From: Arthrobacter nitroguajacolicus_D
GTDB lineage: Bacteria; Actinomycetota; Actinomycetes; Actinomycetales; Micrococcaceae
Reading direction: 5' to 3'
Length of the DNA: 64,000 bases
NCBI RefSeq assembly: GCF_031455195.1
Contig: NZ_JAVDSH010000011.1
Span: forward strand, 124,001 to 188,000
Made by a program: the position numbers and the translations under genes. The notes under the pieces are model-generated. The model searched no databases. It saw nothing but the letters and a program-made list of their open reading frames with translations, and was not told the DNA's origin. This document shows positions 24,092-32,844 of the stretch, piece after piece; the first letter of the stretch is position 1; every line of letters begins with the position of its first letter.

Positions 24092-25029
24092 TTCTCGTCC
24101 TGGCAGTGGATGAGCTGTGTGCCCAGGCCCGTGATGGTGGCTTCCATGACGTCGCCGTCCTGGAGGAAGCGGCCCCAGTGCTGGCCGTTTCCGGCCGGGC
24201 TTCCGGTCAGGACCAGGTCGCCCGGACGCAGCGGCATGATCTGGGAAGCTTCGCTGACCAGCTTGGCCACACCGAAGATCATGTCCTGGGTGGACTCGTC
24301 CTGCATTGCTTTGCCGTTGAGTTTCAAGGTCACCTGGACGTTCTGCGGATCGCCGAAGAACTTGGCGGGAACCAGCAACGGGCCGGTAGGCAGGAAGCCA
24401 GGTGCGTTTTTGGCACGGTACCAGTCCGAACCAATGGCCGGCATGTCCTTGCGGAACACGAATTCCCGAGTGGTGATGTCGTTGACCATGGTGTAACCGA
24501 AAACGTGCTCCAGGGCTTCCTCCGGGGTGACCCGGAAAGCCTCTTTGCCGATCACGGCCGCCAGTTCCAGTTCCCAATCGTCCGATGTGCTGTAGGACGG
24601 CAAGGTGAGGGGGTCCGTGGCGGAAGCGATCGCCGTCGGGAGTCCGATGAAGAAGTACGGCGTTCCCTGACCAGCGCGCTGATCCATCATCGCGGCGGTC
24701 TTGGCCCGGACTTCCTCCGCATCCTGCCCGTCATCGCGGTGTGCCACCGCAAGGTCAACGACGTGCTTGCGGTAGTTGGCACCGGTCTGCAGGACCTGCG
24801 CCGGCTCAACGGGCGCAAGAATTTCGACGGCGGCACGGTCCAAGCCGGTGTCCTCGCCAGCCGAGGCTGCCAGCGTGTCCAGCTCTGCTTCCATGCTGTC
24901 CCAGTGCTGGATCAGGGAATTGATATCAGAGTCCAGCGGCAGGACGCGTTCACTCACCAGAAGGCCAACGCGGGCTTTGTCCGAGCTGGCTTCCAGGAAG
25001 CGGACTAGGGAGTATGTTGCCTCAGTCAT
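24088..25029 (-). CDS. Fumarylacetoacetate hydrolase (FAH) family protein
   Basis: 313 residues from ATG 25029, whose A overlaps the last base of the dioxygenase stop (TGATG). The FAH core: YFFIGLPTAIASATDPLTLP, the Glu-bearing motif DDWELELAAVIGKEAF, VFGYTMVNDITTREFVFRKD, and GDLVLTGSPAGNGQHWGRFL. Likely acts on the 2-hydroxy-6-oxo-dienoate product or its 2-oxo-pentenoate remnant. It shares an operon with a second FAH protein (19862-20833), to which it is only distantly similar. Confidence 0.88.
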   Translation of the reverse strand: MTEATYSLVRFLEASSDKARVGLLVSERVLPLDSDINSLIQHWDSMEAELDTLAASAGEDTGLDRAAVEILAPVEPAQVLQTGANYRKHVVDLAVAHRDDGQDAEEVRAKTAAMMDQRAGQGTPYFFIGLPTAIASATDPLTLPSYSTSDDWELELAAVIGKEAFRVTPEEALEHVFGYTMVNDITTREFVFRKDMPAIGSDWYRAKNAPGFLPTGPLLVPAKFFGDPQNVQVTLKLNGKAMQDESTQDMIFGVAKLVSEASQIMPLRPGDLVLTGSPAGNGQHWGRFLQDGDVMEATITGLGTQLIHCQDEK

Positions 25030-26048
25030 CAGCCGCGGCCGTGCTTGGCGTAGGGGTTGAGGAGGGCTTCCTTCATTTCAGGAGAAGCGCCTTCTTCAGT
25101 GGCTGTGAAACCCTCCGCGTGAGGGAAGGACTCGGTCATGGAGTGCGGCATGGCACCGTTCTTGTAGAAGTTGTTGGAGCCCTCGGACGGCTTCCACGTG
25201 TTGGCTTCCCAGTCCGGAACGTAGTTGCGGTAGCCACCGGAGTTGAGCTCAACGCGCATGCCGGACGGGTCACGGAAGTACAGGAAGTTCTGCTCGCCAA
25301 CGCCGTGGATGGAGGGTCCGTATTCCATGGGGGTGCCGTTTTCCATCATGACGTCCGCGGTGCGGAGCAGGTCCTCGGTGGCGTCCACCCAGAAAGCGAT
25401 GTGGTTGACGCGGCCCGGGCGACTGGAGGTGTCCGCCACGACGCCGAGGTCGTGGGATTTCTCGTTGGTGGTCAGGACGGAGAAAACCGTGATGGGAGCT
25501 TCGTCCAGGTCCACGAATGCCATGATGCGGAAGCCCAGGGCTTCGTTGTGCCATTTGGCGAATCCACGGACATCAGAGCTTGCTACCGTGACGTGGTCCA
25601 GGAAGCGGGGTGCGGCGGCGTGGCTGCTGCGGCGCTCCGGGCGGTCCGGGTAGTTGGATTCGAAGCCGGGCTCGGCCACGAACTTCTCTACCTCGTAGAA
25701 GAGGCGCATGTGATGGCCGTAGGGGCCGGTGAATTCGTAGGCCTTGCCGAAGCCGTGGCCGCCGGCAGTCCACGTCCCCTGAACACCGCTGGCTTCAACG
25801 CGAGCCGCTGCGGCTTCCAGTGCGTCCTGGGAGTTGGTGCGCCAGGCCATGCGACCCAGAGTGGCTTCGGGGCCTTCCGTGATGACCAGGCTGTAGCGGT
25901 AGTAGTCGCCCCAGCAGCGCAGGTAGACGTTGCCATCCACGCGGTCGACGATGCGCATGCCGAACTTTTCCTCGTAGAACCGTGCGGAGGCTTCAACATC
26001 CGGGGTGGTGATTTCGAGGTGGGCAAGGTGGGAGAGCGGAGTTTCCAC
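25029..26048 (-). CDS. Extradiol ring-cleavage dioxygenase (VOC superfamily, type I)
   Basis: 339 residues, two tandem VOC domains. The first (residues 1-120) begins LAHLEITTPDVEASARFYEE. The second (150-270) carries the metal ligands in FLDHVTVASSDV (H152), RVNHIAFWVDAT (H216) and DPSGMRVELNSGG (E267), the 2-His-1-Glu Fe(II)/Mn(II) site of catechol 2,3-dioxygenases. An extra ~65-residue tail follows (WEANTWKPSEGSNNFYKNGA). It cleaves the ring next to one of two hydroxyls, giving a yellow ring-fission product. First gene of the operon. Confidence 0.92.
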   Translation of the reverse strand: METPLSHLAHLEITTPDVEASARFYEEKFGMRIVDRVDGNVYLRCWGDYYRYSLVITEGPEATLGRMAWRTNSQDALEAAAARVEASGVQGTWTAGGHGFGKAYEFTGPYGHHMRLFYEVEKFVAEPGFESNYPDRPERRSSHAAAPRFLDHVTVASSDVRGFAKWHNEALGFRIMAFVDLDEAPITVFSVLTTNEKSHDLGVVADTSSRPGRVNHIAFWVDATEDLLRTADVMMENGTPMEYGPSIHGVGEQNFLYFRDPSGMRVELNSGGYRNYVPDWEANTWKPSEGSNNFYKNGAMPHSMTESFPHAEGFTATEEGASPEMKEALLNPYAKHGRG

Positions 26049-26093
26049 GGTGAATTCCTTTGTACGTGCTGATGACTGTCAACGGACTGCAGC

Positions 26094-26103
26094 GTCTATA
26101 GAC
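26094..26103. promoter_or_regulatory. 10-bp palindrome in the divergent promoter region
   Basis: GTCTATAGAC lies 46 bp upstream of the dioxygenase start. On the minus strand it includes TATAGA, which could be the -10 box of the ring-cleavage operon, and its symmetry would also suit regulator binding. Confidence 0.4.
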
Positions 26104-26142
26104 AACAATGATGCAGATCACGTATTCGGAGAAGAGCTACTT

Positions 26143-26161
26143 ACAGATAGGAACTATCTGT
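26143..26161. promoter_or_regulatory. Perfect 8-3-8 inverted repeat, probable LysR box
   Basis: ACAGATAG, GAA, CTATCTGT: perfect arms, 28 bp before the lysR start. LysR proteins bind dyads in the divergent region, repressing their own gene and activating the operon on the other strand. Confidence 0.65.
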
Positions 26162-26189
26162 CCCGTGAATGGTTCGCTACCCTGAAAGA

Positions 26190-27158
26190 ATGAAGAACCT
26201 GGACCTCAACCTGCTCCCCCAACTGCAGGTGCTGCTGGAACTGAGAAACGTTTCGCGCGCAGCCGAGAGGCTGCAGCTCAGCCAACCTGCCACCAGCGCT
26301 GCGTTGGCGCGCCTTCGCCGCCATTTCGACGACGAACTGCTGGTGCGCAACGGCCGGAACTACCACCTCAGCCCCTTCGCGCAATCACTCGTACCGCTGG
26401 TGGACGAAGCCATGGAGCACGTTCAACGTGCAGCGCGTGTCCGCTCCCGCTTCGACCCTTCAACCAGCGAGCGCGAGTTCATCATCGCCGCCTCTGACTA
26501 CGCGGCCGTCCTCATGGTGAGGTCCCTGAGAGGCATCCTGCAGCGGGAGGCGCCGCACGTCGTCGTCGATTTCGTCCCCACTCCCGGACTTGAAGGTACC
26601 CTGGCGGAGTTCTCCAAAATCGATCTCCTGGTGGGGCCGCAAGGCTACAGCATGCCGGGTGACTCCAAGCAGCTCTTCAGGGACAGCTTTGTGGCCGTGG
26701 TGGACGGCGGCAACCCGATCCTGGAACTGGCCTCCCCCAGCCTGGACGATCTGGTGACAGCACCCCACGCGGTGGGCTACTTTGGCGAGGGCATCAGCAC
26801 CCCGGCGGACAAGATCTTTGAGACCAAAGGCGTCCGACGGCGGGTGGCGGCAGTGGTGGCGGGCTTCCTCTCCCTGCCGCTGCTGGTTGAGGGAACGGAC
26901 CTGGTGGCTTTGGTTCCCAAGATGCTGGCGGCAAGGAGCCAGCGCGGCGCGGACATAGCCGTGCTGGAGTTCCACCAGGACCTGGAAGCCGAGCTGGTGG
27001 AAGCAATGTACTGGCACCCTTCACAAACGGAAGACCCGGCCAGCGTATGGCTCAGGTCCGTGGTGCAGCGGGCGTGCTCACAGCTGCACACCGTCTTTCC
27101 CGCCACCACCCAAGGGATGGTGGTGGCCGGAACGACCATTGGTGGAAAGGCCGGCTAG
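26190..27158 (+). CDS. LysR family transcriptional regulator
   Basis: 322 residues from ATG 26190 (GAAAGA upstream). The N-terminal HTH is LRNVSRAAERLQLSQPATSA followed by ALARLRRHFDDELLVRNGRN. The effector domain begins about residue 95 (FIIAASDYAAVLMVRSLRGI), similar to the NodD/NahR/LinR branch. It is divergent from the ring-cleavage operon and almost certainly its aromatic-responsive activator. The stop TAG shares the tetranucleotide CTAG with the stop of the convergent reductase gene. Confidence 0.92.
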   Translation: MKNLDLNLLPQLQVLLELRNVSRAAERLQLSQPATSAALARLRRHFDDELLVRNGRNYHLSPFAQSLVPLVDEAMEHVQRAARVRSRFDPSTSEREFIIAASDYAAVLMVRSLRGILQREAPHVVVDFVPTPGLEGTLAEFSKIDLLVGPQGYSMPGDSKQLFRDSFVAVVDGGNPILELASPSLDDLVTAPHAVGYFGEGISTPADKIFETKGVRRRVAAVVAGFLSLPLLVEGTDLVALVPKMLAARSQRGADIAVLEFHQDLEAELVEAMYWHPSQTEDPASVWLRSVVQRACSQLHTVFPATTQGMVVAGTTIGGKAG

Positions 27159-28075
27159 CTGACCGTCACCACAACCTTGCCGCGGGTGTGGCCCTCCATG
27201 TTGAGGCGGAAGGCCTCAGCTGCCTGGGCCAGCGGGAAAGTTTCGGCCACCTCCACCTTCAGCTTGTGCTGGTCCACCAGTTCGGACAGCTCCTGAAGCT
27301 CTGCACCGACCGGGGTGACCCACATCCAGGTTCCGCCGCGCTTTTCCACCTCGCCATCCGCGATGGAGGCGTGCCGGCCGCCGTCCCTCAGCACGGCCAA
27401 GGTGGCTTCAAGGTTGCCGCCGGCAAAATCGGCAACGACGTCCACGCCGTCGGGCTCTATGGCCTTGACGCGTTCGGCCAGCCCGTCACCGTAGGTGACG
27501 GCCTCGGCGCCGAGGGAACGCAGGAACTCGTGGTTCTTCTCCGAGGCGGTGGCAATAACCCTAATGCCGCGCGCTGACGCGATCTGGATCGCAAGGGAAC
27601 CGACGCCACCCGAGCCGCCGTGGATTAGCAGCGTTTCACCGCTCTTGACATCCAACCGGTTGAGGACCTGGAAGGCCGTGAGTCCGGTCAGCGGAAGGCC
27701 TGCGGACTCATTCCAGTCCAACGTGGTGGGTTTGCGGGCCAGGACGCGCTCCGGGAGGGCGACGTACTCGGCAAAGCTTCCGCCGTGGACATAGTCCTTG
27801 CGGGCGTAGGAGATCACTTCATCACCGGGTTGGAACTTGTGGGCGTCAATGCCCACTGATTCCACCACGCCGGCGACGTCCCAGCCCGGGATGGCGGGGA
27901 ACTGGATGTCCATAAGGGGGTCCAGGTGCCCGCCCATGATCTTCCAGTCCACCGGGTTTACGGAGGTGGCTTTGATCTTCACCAGCACCATGCCCGGGCC
28001 AACTTTGGGCATGGGCTGATCGGTGAGTTCCAGGACGTCGGGGTTGCCATATTCGCTGTAAGTGATTGCCTTCAT
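27155..28075 (-). CDS. Quinone oxidoreductase-like zinc-free medium-chain dehydrogenase
   Basis: 306 residues from ATG 28075 (GAAGG ribosome site). N-terminal GroES-like domain: VLVKIKATSVNPVDWKIMGG and FPAIPGWDVAGVVESVG. The cofactor domain has TLLIHGGSGGVGSLAIQIAS (GGxGGVG nucleotide motif). Zinc-binding cysteines of alcohol dehydrogenases are absent, which fits the NADPH quinone reductase group. It reduces quinones or enones. It is not clearly in an operon with the glycoside genes (43-nt gap to the GH3 stop upstream on the same strand), though readthrough is possible. Confidence 0.9.
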   Translation of the reverse strand: MKAITYSEYGNPDVLELTDQPMPKVGPGMVLVKIKATSVNPVDWKIMGGHLDPLMDIQFPAIPGWDVAGVVESVGIDAHKFQPGDEVISYARKDYVHGGSFAEYVALPERVLARKPTTLDWNESAGLPLTGLTAFQVLNRLDVKSGETLLIHGGSGGVGSLAIQIASARGIRVIATASEKNHEFLRSLGAEAVTYGDGLAERVKAIEPDGVDVVADFAGGNLEATLAVLRDGGRHASIADGEVEKRGGTWMWVTPVGAELQELSELVDQHKLKVEVAETFPLAQAAEAFRLNMEGHTRGKVVVTVS

Positions 28076-28118
28076 CCTTCGCACAACCGTGGGTGGCGGT
28101 GGCCTATTCCGTCAGCGG

Positions 28119-30305
28119 TCAGTTATCCGTCACAGTGAAAGCCATCGCCTGGAAGGTGGAACCATCTCCCACGGTGACCCGGAACTCCCCCGGTTCCAGT
28201 ACAAACTCGCCAGCTTCCTTGTTGGTCCAGAAACCCAGGTCATCGGCATACAGGGAGAAGGCGATGTTCCGGCTCTGACCCGCAGGGACATGGACCCGGT
28301 TGAACCGGCGGAGCCGGCGCACCGGCTGCGTGATGGAGGCACGGACGTCCGTAATGTAAAGCTGAACCACTTCGTCACCGCCCACGTCGCTGGCGTTGCT
28401 GACTGAGGCGGTGAAGCCCACGCTGCCGCCCTCTTTCAGGGATGACAAGCTCACAGTGGCCGGCCCGTCAGCTTTGCCCTCCACGCGGAACGTGGAATAG
28501 CTGAGACCAAACCCGAAGTCGAACAGCGGACCCAGATCGAGGTCCAAGTACTTGGACTTGTAGAAGTCATCCGTGTTGTTGGGACCCGTCAGCCCCACAT
28601 CAGGTTGCTCGCTGGTGAGGGTCCCACCATGCCGGGCGGGCCGGCCAGTGGAATCGTGGTTGTAATACACCGGAATCTGCCCCACGGACCGCGGGAAGGA
28701 CATGGGGAGCTTGCCGCCTGGGTTTGCCGTGCCCGTGAGGACGTCCGCAATGGCCGGACCGGCTTCGGTCCCAAGATGCCAGGCCAGGAGTACGGCAGGA
28801 CACTGGTCAATCCAGTCGCTGAGAATCAGTGGTCGTCCGGTCATCAGCACCACTGCGAAGGGAGTGCCTGTTTCAGCGATCCGGTGAATCAATGCCGTCT
28901 GGTCACCCGGCAACGTGATGTCGCTGCGGGAACTCGCTTCACCGGAGAGCGCGCTCGGCTCGCCCACTGCAACGATCACTAGGTCCGCATCCTTGGCAGC
29001 CCGTGCCGCCTCTTCCTGACGTGCGGGGTCGCTCGTGTAAAAGTCAGCGCCCCGTAGGGTCGTGATCTCCGCATCCGGGAGCGCGTCCCCCAGCGACTCC
29101 ACAATGGACTTGCCTGCAGGCGTTGCAAAGTACTGGACCCATGCGCCCAAATGATCCTTGCTGTCAGCGTAGGGACCAACAACCAACACACGGCCGGCCT
29201 GCTTCTTCAGCGGGAGGACCTGTCCATCGTTCTTCAAGAGCACTGTGCAGCGCGCGGCGGCCTCCCGGGCCTTTTCGCGTTGCTCTTCTCCCGCTGTCAC
29301 GGGCGCAGCATTCTCATCCACATAGGGATTGTTGAACAGCCCCAGATCCTGCTTGATTTTCAGGACCCGCAGCACGGCGTCGTCTATCCTCCCGGGGTCG
29401 ACGTCGCCTTCCCTGATGATGGGCATTTCCCCATTGAACAGCGCTCCGCCCATCTCGACGTCGAGTCCTGCCGACAAGGCCAGGCGTCCCGCATCCGAAA
29501 TGTCCTCAGCAACACCATGCTCCACCAGTTCACCCACGCCGCCGGCGTCGGCAACCACTATTCCCTGGTGCTTCCATTCCTCTTTCAGAACGTCCGTCAG
29601 CAGCTGCTTGTTTGCGTGCATGGGCACACCGGAGAGGGCATTAAAGCTGGCCATCACCGAGGCAACGTTGTTCTTCACCGCGGCGAGGAATGGCTCAAGG
29701 TAGACGTTCCTGAGCCGTTGGATGGAAACATCGGTGGTGTTGTAATCCCGTCCACCTTCAGCCGCACTGTAGCCCACAAAGTGCTTGGCGCAAGCTGCAA
29801 TGGACGTCGTTGAGGACAGGTCCTCACCTTGGTACCCCCTGATCTTCGCTGCTCCAAGGACGCCGGTGAGGTAGGGGTCCTCACCGAAGCCTTCCACCAC
29901 CCTTCCCCATCGCGGATCACGGGAGACGTCAATCATGGGAGAGAACGTCCAGTTCACGCCGGTGGCCCGGGCTTCCGCCGCTGAAACGCGGGCATCCACT
30001 TCGGCCACGTCCGGGTCAAAGCTTGCAGCCTGGGCAAGGGGTGTGGGGAAAATCGTGAACTGGCCGTGGACAATGTCCAAGGCGATCAGGAGCGGAATGC
30101 CGTGGGGGCTTTCCTGCACCGCGATCCGTTGGAGTTCATTGGTCTTCGCCGCATCTGCAGGCCAAAAAAGAGCTCCGGCCCCCGTCCTTGCCAAGTGCTG
30201 GGAATCTTCGTCTTTGGGTTTCCAGACGATCTGGAGCTGAGACAGCTTTTCCTCGAAGGTCATGGCCGCAAGGATCTGCTCCGGGCTTGCTTGTTGTTTC
30301 GTCAT
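28119..30305 (-). CDS. Glycoside hydrolase family 3 beta-glucosidase
   Basis: 728 residues from ATG 30305, preceded by AAGGACCGG; an alternative ATG at 30320 overlaps the esterase stop as ATGA. The GH3 N-terminal TIM-barrel is clear: PLLIALDIVHGQFTIFPTPL, RDPRWGRVVEGFGEDPYL, KHFVGYSAAEGGRDYNTTD and the nucleophile region VVADAGGVGELVEHG. The C-terminal GH3 domain (LLKNDGQVLPL and later) and a fibronectin-III-like end (LYITDVRASITQPVRRLRRF) follow, as in BglX. No signal peptide, so cytoplasmic. It hydrolyses beta-glucosides after import, the last step of the glycoside operon. Confidence 0.93.
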   Translation of the reverse strand: MTKQQASPEQILAAMTFEEKLSQLQIVWKPKDEDSQHLARTGAGALFWPADAAKTNELQRIAVQESPHGIPLLIALDIVHGQFTIFPTPLAQAASFDPDVAEVDARVSAAEARATGVNWTFSPMIDVSRDPRWGRVVEGFGEDPYLTGVLGAAKIRGYQGEDLSSTTSIAACAKHFVGYSAAEGGRDYNTTDVSIQRLRNVYLEPFLAAVKNNVASVMASFNALSGVPMHANKQLLTDVLKEEWKHQGIVVADAGGVGELVEHGVAEDISDAGRLALSAGLDVEMGGALFNGEMPIIREGDVDPGRIDDAVLRVLKIKQDLGLFNNPYVDENAAPVTAGEEQREKAREAAARCTVLLKNDGQVLPLKKQAGRVLVVGPYADSKDHLGAWVQYFATPAGKSIVESLGDALPDAEITTLRGADFYTSDPARQEEAARAAKDADLVIVAVGEPSALSGEASSRSDITLPGDQTALIHRIAETGTPFAVVLMTGRPLILSDWIDQCPAVLLAWHLGTEAGPAIADVLTGTANPGGKLPMSFPRSVGQIPVYYNHDSTGRPARHGGTLTSEQPDVGLTGPNNTDDFYKSKYLDLDLGPLFDFGFGLSYSTFRVEGKADGPATVSLSSLKEGGSVGFTASVSNASDVGGDEVVQLYITDVRASITQPVRRLRRFNRVHVPAGQSRNIAFSLYADDLGFWTNKEAGEFVLEPGEFRVTVGDGSTFQAMAFTVTDN

Positions 30306-30316
30306 GGTCCGGTCCT

Positions 30317-31813
30317 TCATTGGTTTGCCCTGGCTCCAGCAGTGGATGATGTCCGGCCGAGGGCGTCAGTTGCCAACAACCGCGAGAGTGAGTACGGATC
30401 CGATGATGCTTCCCCCGAAACGTCATCAAAGATCATGGTGGTCCGGTGCTCGCCGTACTGCGTCCAGCCCGGGTTGCCGTCCTTGCAGAAGGCCACGATC
30501 CCGGCGTGCATGGATTCAGCGAGGGCTACGGGCGGGTTCGCCCCCAGCGCAGCTTCCACCCCGTCGGCCTCGAGCAGTCCAAAAGCGAACGGCAGGTCAA
30601 CGCAGTGCCCGGAGTATCCCGAAGCCGGAGGCTCCCACTGGAACTGGTACGTCCACACCGGCGCGGTGGCCTGCCCGGCAACTTGCGGAACAAAGCGGCG
30701 GAAAGTCAGATCACTGAGGTAGTTCTCCACGGTCCGGGAGGTCGGCGTTCCTGCTGAGCGCTCCGCATACTCCGCTGCCACGTCCGGGCTGGCCCCAACG
30801 CGCTCCAGGGCGCTGGTAGCCGGCAGGACGTCCACTGCCTTGGCCGCGGGGCGAATGAACCCGGCGAATTCATCCCGGGTGGTTCCCAGGAGGGTGGTGA
30901 CGGATGCTCCACCGTCCAGGACCGCATCAACGTCCTCGGTGATGGGGCCGAGGGCGAGGCCGGACGTGACAAAGCGCGCCCTGTCCAACGCTTGCTCCGC
31001 AGCGCTGCCCGCAAAGGCCGGAAAGGGGGCCATTTGTGCGTCCAACAGGGCTTCCTCCGTGACACTTTGGAAACCGGCCTTACTCACAGGCACGTTCAGC
31101 TCAGCAGCAATCCGCGCTGTGGTGGCCCTGGCGGTCTCTTCATCCACAGTCAACGGAGCGCCGGACATGATCAGTGCCTGGGAAAAGAGCCCTGCAGCCA
31201 ACGGAGAACTCCTGAGCGAAATGACCGCCCCGCCTCCTGCGGATTGCCCGCCAATGGTGACCTTTTCCGGGTTACCTCCGAACGCCGCAATGTTGCTCCT
31301 GACCCATTTCAGGGCAGCAATCCAATCCAACATGCCACGGTTCAGGGGTGCGTCAGGCAACCAGCCGAAACCCTCAAAACCCAAGCGGTAGGAGATGGTC
31401 ACAACCACCACCCCGTCACGATTGAATGCGGCGCCGTCGTACCAGGGGCTTGCCGGGGAACCAGCAACGAAACCGCCACCGTGGATCCACACCAGGACCG
31501 GCTTGAGCACTCCGTCTCCGGGGCCGGTAGGGACGGTGGGGGTGAAGACGTTCAGGTTCAGCGTTCCGGTACCGGGGATGCTGGGCTCAGGAATGGTGGT
31601 TACCGCCGAGAGCGTCCTGCGCTGGGGTGTGGGACCGTACTCCAGGGCAGGGCGGATGCCGCTCCAACTCTCTGGAGGAACCGGGGCCTCGAACCTCAGG
31701 TCACCTACCGGGTCCTGGGCGTACGGAAGGTTCAGGAATGAAGCGGAGCCATCCCGCCAAAAACCTTGTACCTGCCCATAGGTCGTGTGGACCACGCTGG
31801 TCTTTTTCGTCAT
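30317..31813 (-). CDS. Type-B carboxylesterase
   Basis: 498 residues from ATG 31813, which overlaps the dehydrogenase stop as ATGA. Features of the carboxylesterase/lipase family: LNLNVFTPT, oxyanion motif VLVWIHGGGFVAGSP, nucleophile elbow VTIGGQSAGGGAVIS, and a C-terminal His region YSGHCVDLPFAFG. In a glycoside operon it probably removes acyl groups (acetyl, malonyl, cinnamoyl) from decorated plant glycosides, which is inference from context. No signal peptide. Confidence 0.9.
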   Translation of the reverse strand: MTKKTSVVHTTYGQVQGFWRDGSASFLNLPYAQDPVGDLRFEAPVPPESWSGIRPALEYGPTPQRRTLSAVTTIPEPSIPGTGTLNLNVFTPTVPTGPGDGVLKPVLVWIHGGGFVAGSPASPWYDGAAFNRDGVVVVTISYRLGFEGFGWLPDAPLNRGMLDWIAALKWVRSNIAAFGGNPEKVTIGGQSAGGGAVISLRSSPLAAGLFSQALIMSGAPLTVDEETARATTARIAAELNVPVSKAGFQSVTEEALLDAQMAPFPAFAGSAAEQALDRARFVTSGLALGPITEDVDAVLDGGASVTTLLGTTRDEFAGFIRPAAKAVDVLPATSALERVGASPDVAAEYAERSAGTPTSRTVENYLSDLTFRRFVPQVAGQATAPVWTYQFQWEPPASGYSGHCVDLPFAFGLLEADGVEAALGANPPVALAESMHAGIVAFCKDGNPGWTQYGEHRTTMIFDDVSGEASSDPYSLSRLLATDALGRTSSTAGARANQ

Positions 31814-32844
31814 CGCTCAATCGCTCCATTAGTGGTTCCGGAGGTGTTCCGCAGCGCGCTGCTTGCCCGGATCCTGTCCATGGTTTCCATGATGTCCAAC
31901 GTGTCTTGCCATGGCATGACGGGGCTCTCTTGTTTCCCGGCGCGAAGTTGTCGATCAACTTCCAGGATTTCGTAGCGCAATGCCGGCCTCGCAATCGGCG
32001 TCTTGTAGAGGTGTTCCTCTACAGTGCCCGGTCCATGGGTGTTGTATATGGAGAGGCCCACCTCCTGGGGGCACTGGTGCGGTGCGGGCAAGCTGATGTA
32101 GCCCGTGGAACCCAGGATCCTGGCCTCGTTGGGCAAGGGATTCGTCACGGATGATCGGATCATTGCGGTGCCGCGGGAGAACGACAGAAGAGCCGACGTG
32201 TCCATGTCCGCCCCCGAATGGTTGACCTGGCTGATGGCCGCAACATCCGTGACGCGGCCCAGCATCCAGTGGGCCAGTTGGACAGGATAGACGCCCAGCT
32301 CCAGGAGGCTTCCCCCGCCCAAGCGGGCGTCGTGCACCCGGCTGATCCGGCCAGGTCCCTCCGACGGCATGGGAAAGCCGAAGGTGGCCTCAACCCCACG
32401 CACCTCCCCGATGGCCCCGCTGTCCACCAGCTGCCGGAGCTTGACGTAGGCGGGCAGAAACCGCGACCACATGGCTTCCATCGCAAAGAGGCCCCGGCGC
32501 CGGGCTGTCTCCACGATTGCCAATGCTTCGGCGTGGTTGAGGGCGAAAGGCTTCTCGATCAGCACATGCTTCCCGACTTCAAGGAACATGATGGCGTGTT
32601 CCTTGTGGAGACCGGCCGGCGTGGAAATGTACACCACGTCAATATCGGGATCCGCTGCGAGGTCCGCCAGGGATCCGTGGGACTTTCCAACCTCGTGGAG
32701 GTCACGCAGCCCGGCAGAGGCGCCGGAATTGCGGGAGGCCACTCCGGCGATGACGCTGCCGTCCAGTCCGGCGAGGGCGCCCGCGAATTGGTGGGCGATC
32801 CCTCCCGTGCCGGCCAGCCCCCACCTCAGGAGAGAATCACCCAT
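31810..32844 (-). CDS. Gfo/Idh/MocA family NAD(P)-dependent oxidoreductase
   Basis: 344 residues from ATG 32844, overlapping the upstream deglycosidase gene by 8 nt. Rossmann motif WGLAGTGGIAHQFAGALAG, VVYISTPAGLHKEHAIMFLE, signature LIEKPFALNHAEALAIV, and the catalytic region GGGSLLELGVYPVQLAHWML (with the Asp/His dyad region as in trans-dihydrodiol and glucose-fructose oxidoreductase relatives). Between a sugar 3-oxidase/deglycosidase pair and glycosidases, a likely role is reducing 3-keto-sugar products back to ordinary sugars. Role by inference. Confidence 0.88.
   Translation of the reverse strand: MGDSLLRWGLAGTGGIAHQFAGALAGLDGSVIAGVASRNSGASAGLRDLHEVGKSHGSLADLAADPDIDVVYISTPAGLHKEHAIMFLEVGKHVLIEKPFALNHAEALAIVETARRRGLFAMEAMWSRFLPAYVKLRQLVDSGAIGEVRGVEATFGFPMPSEGPGRISRVHDARLGGGSLLELGVYPVQLAHWMLGRVTDVAAISQVNHSGADMDTSALLSFSRGTAMIRSSVTNPLPNEARILGSTGYISLPAPHQCPQEVGLSIYNTHGPGTVEEHLYKTPIARPALRYEILEVDRQLRAGKQESPVMPWQDTLDIMETMDRIRASSALRNTSGTTNGAIER

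Noticed and set aside
23267..25008. Two long plus-strand open frames across the ring-cleavage operon
   Set aside because: They lie wholly opposite conserved FAH and cyclase-family genes and have no domain features.
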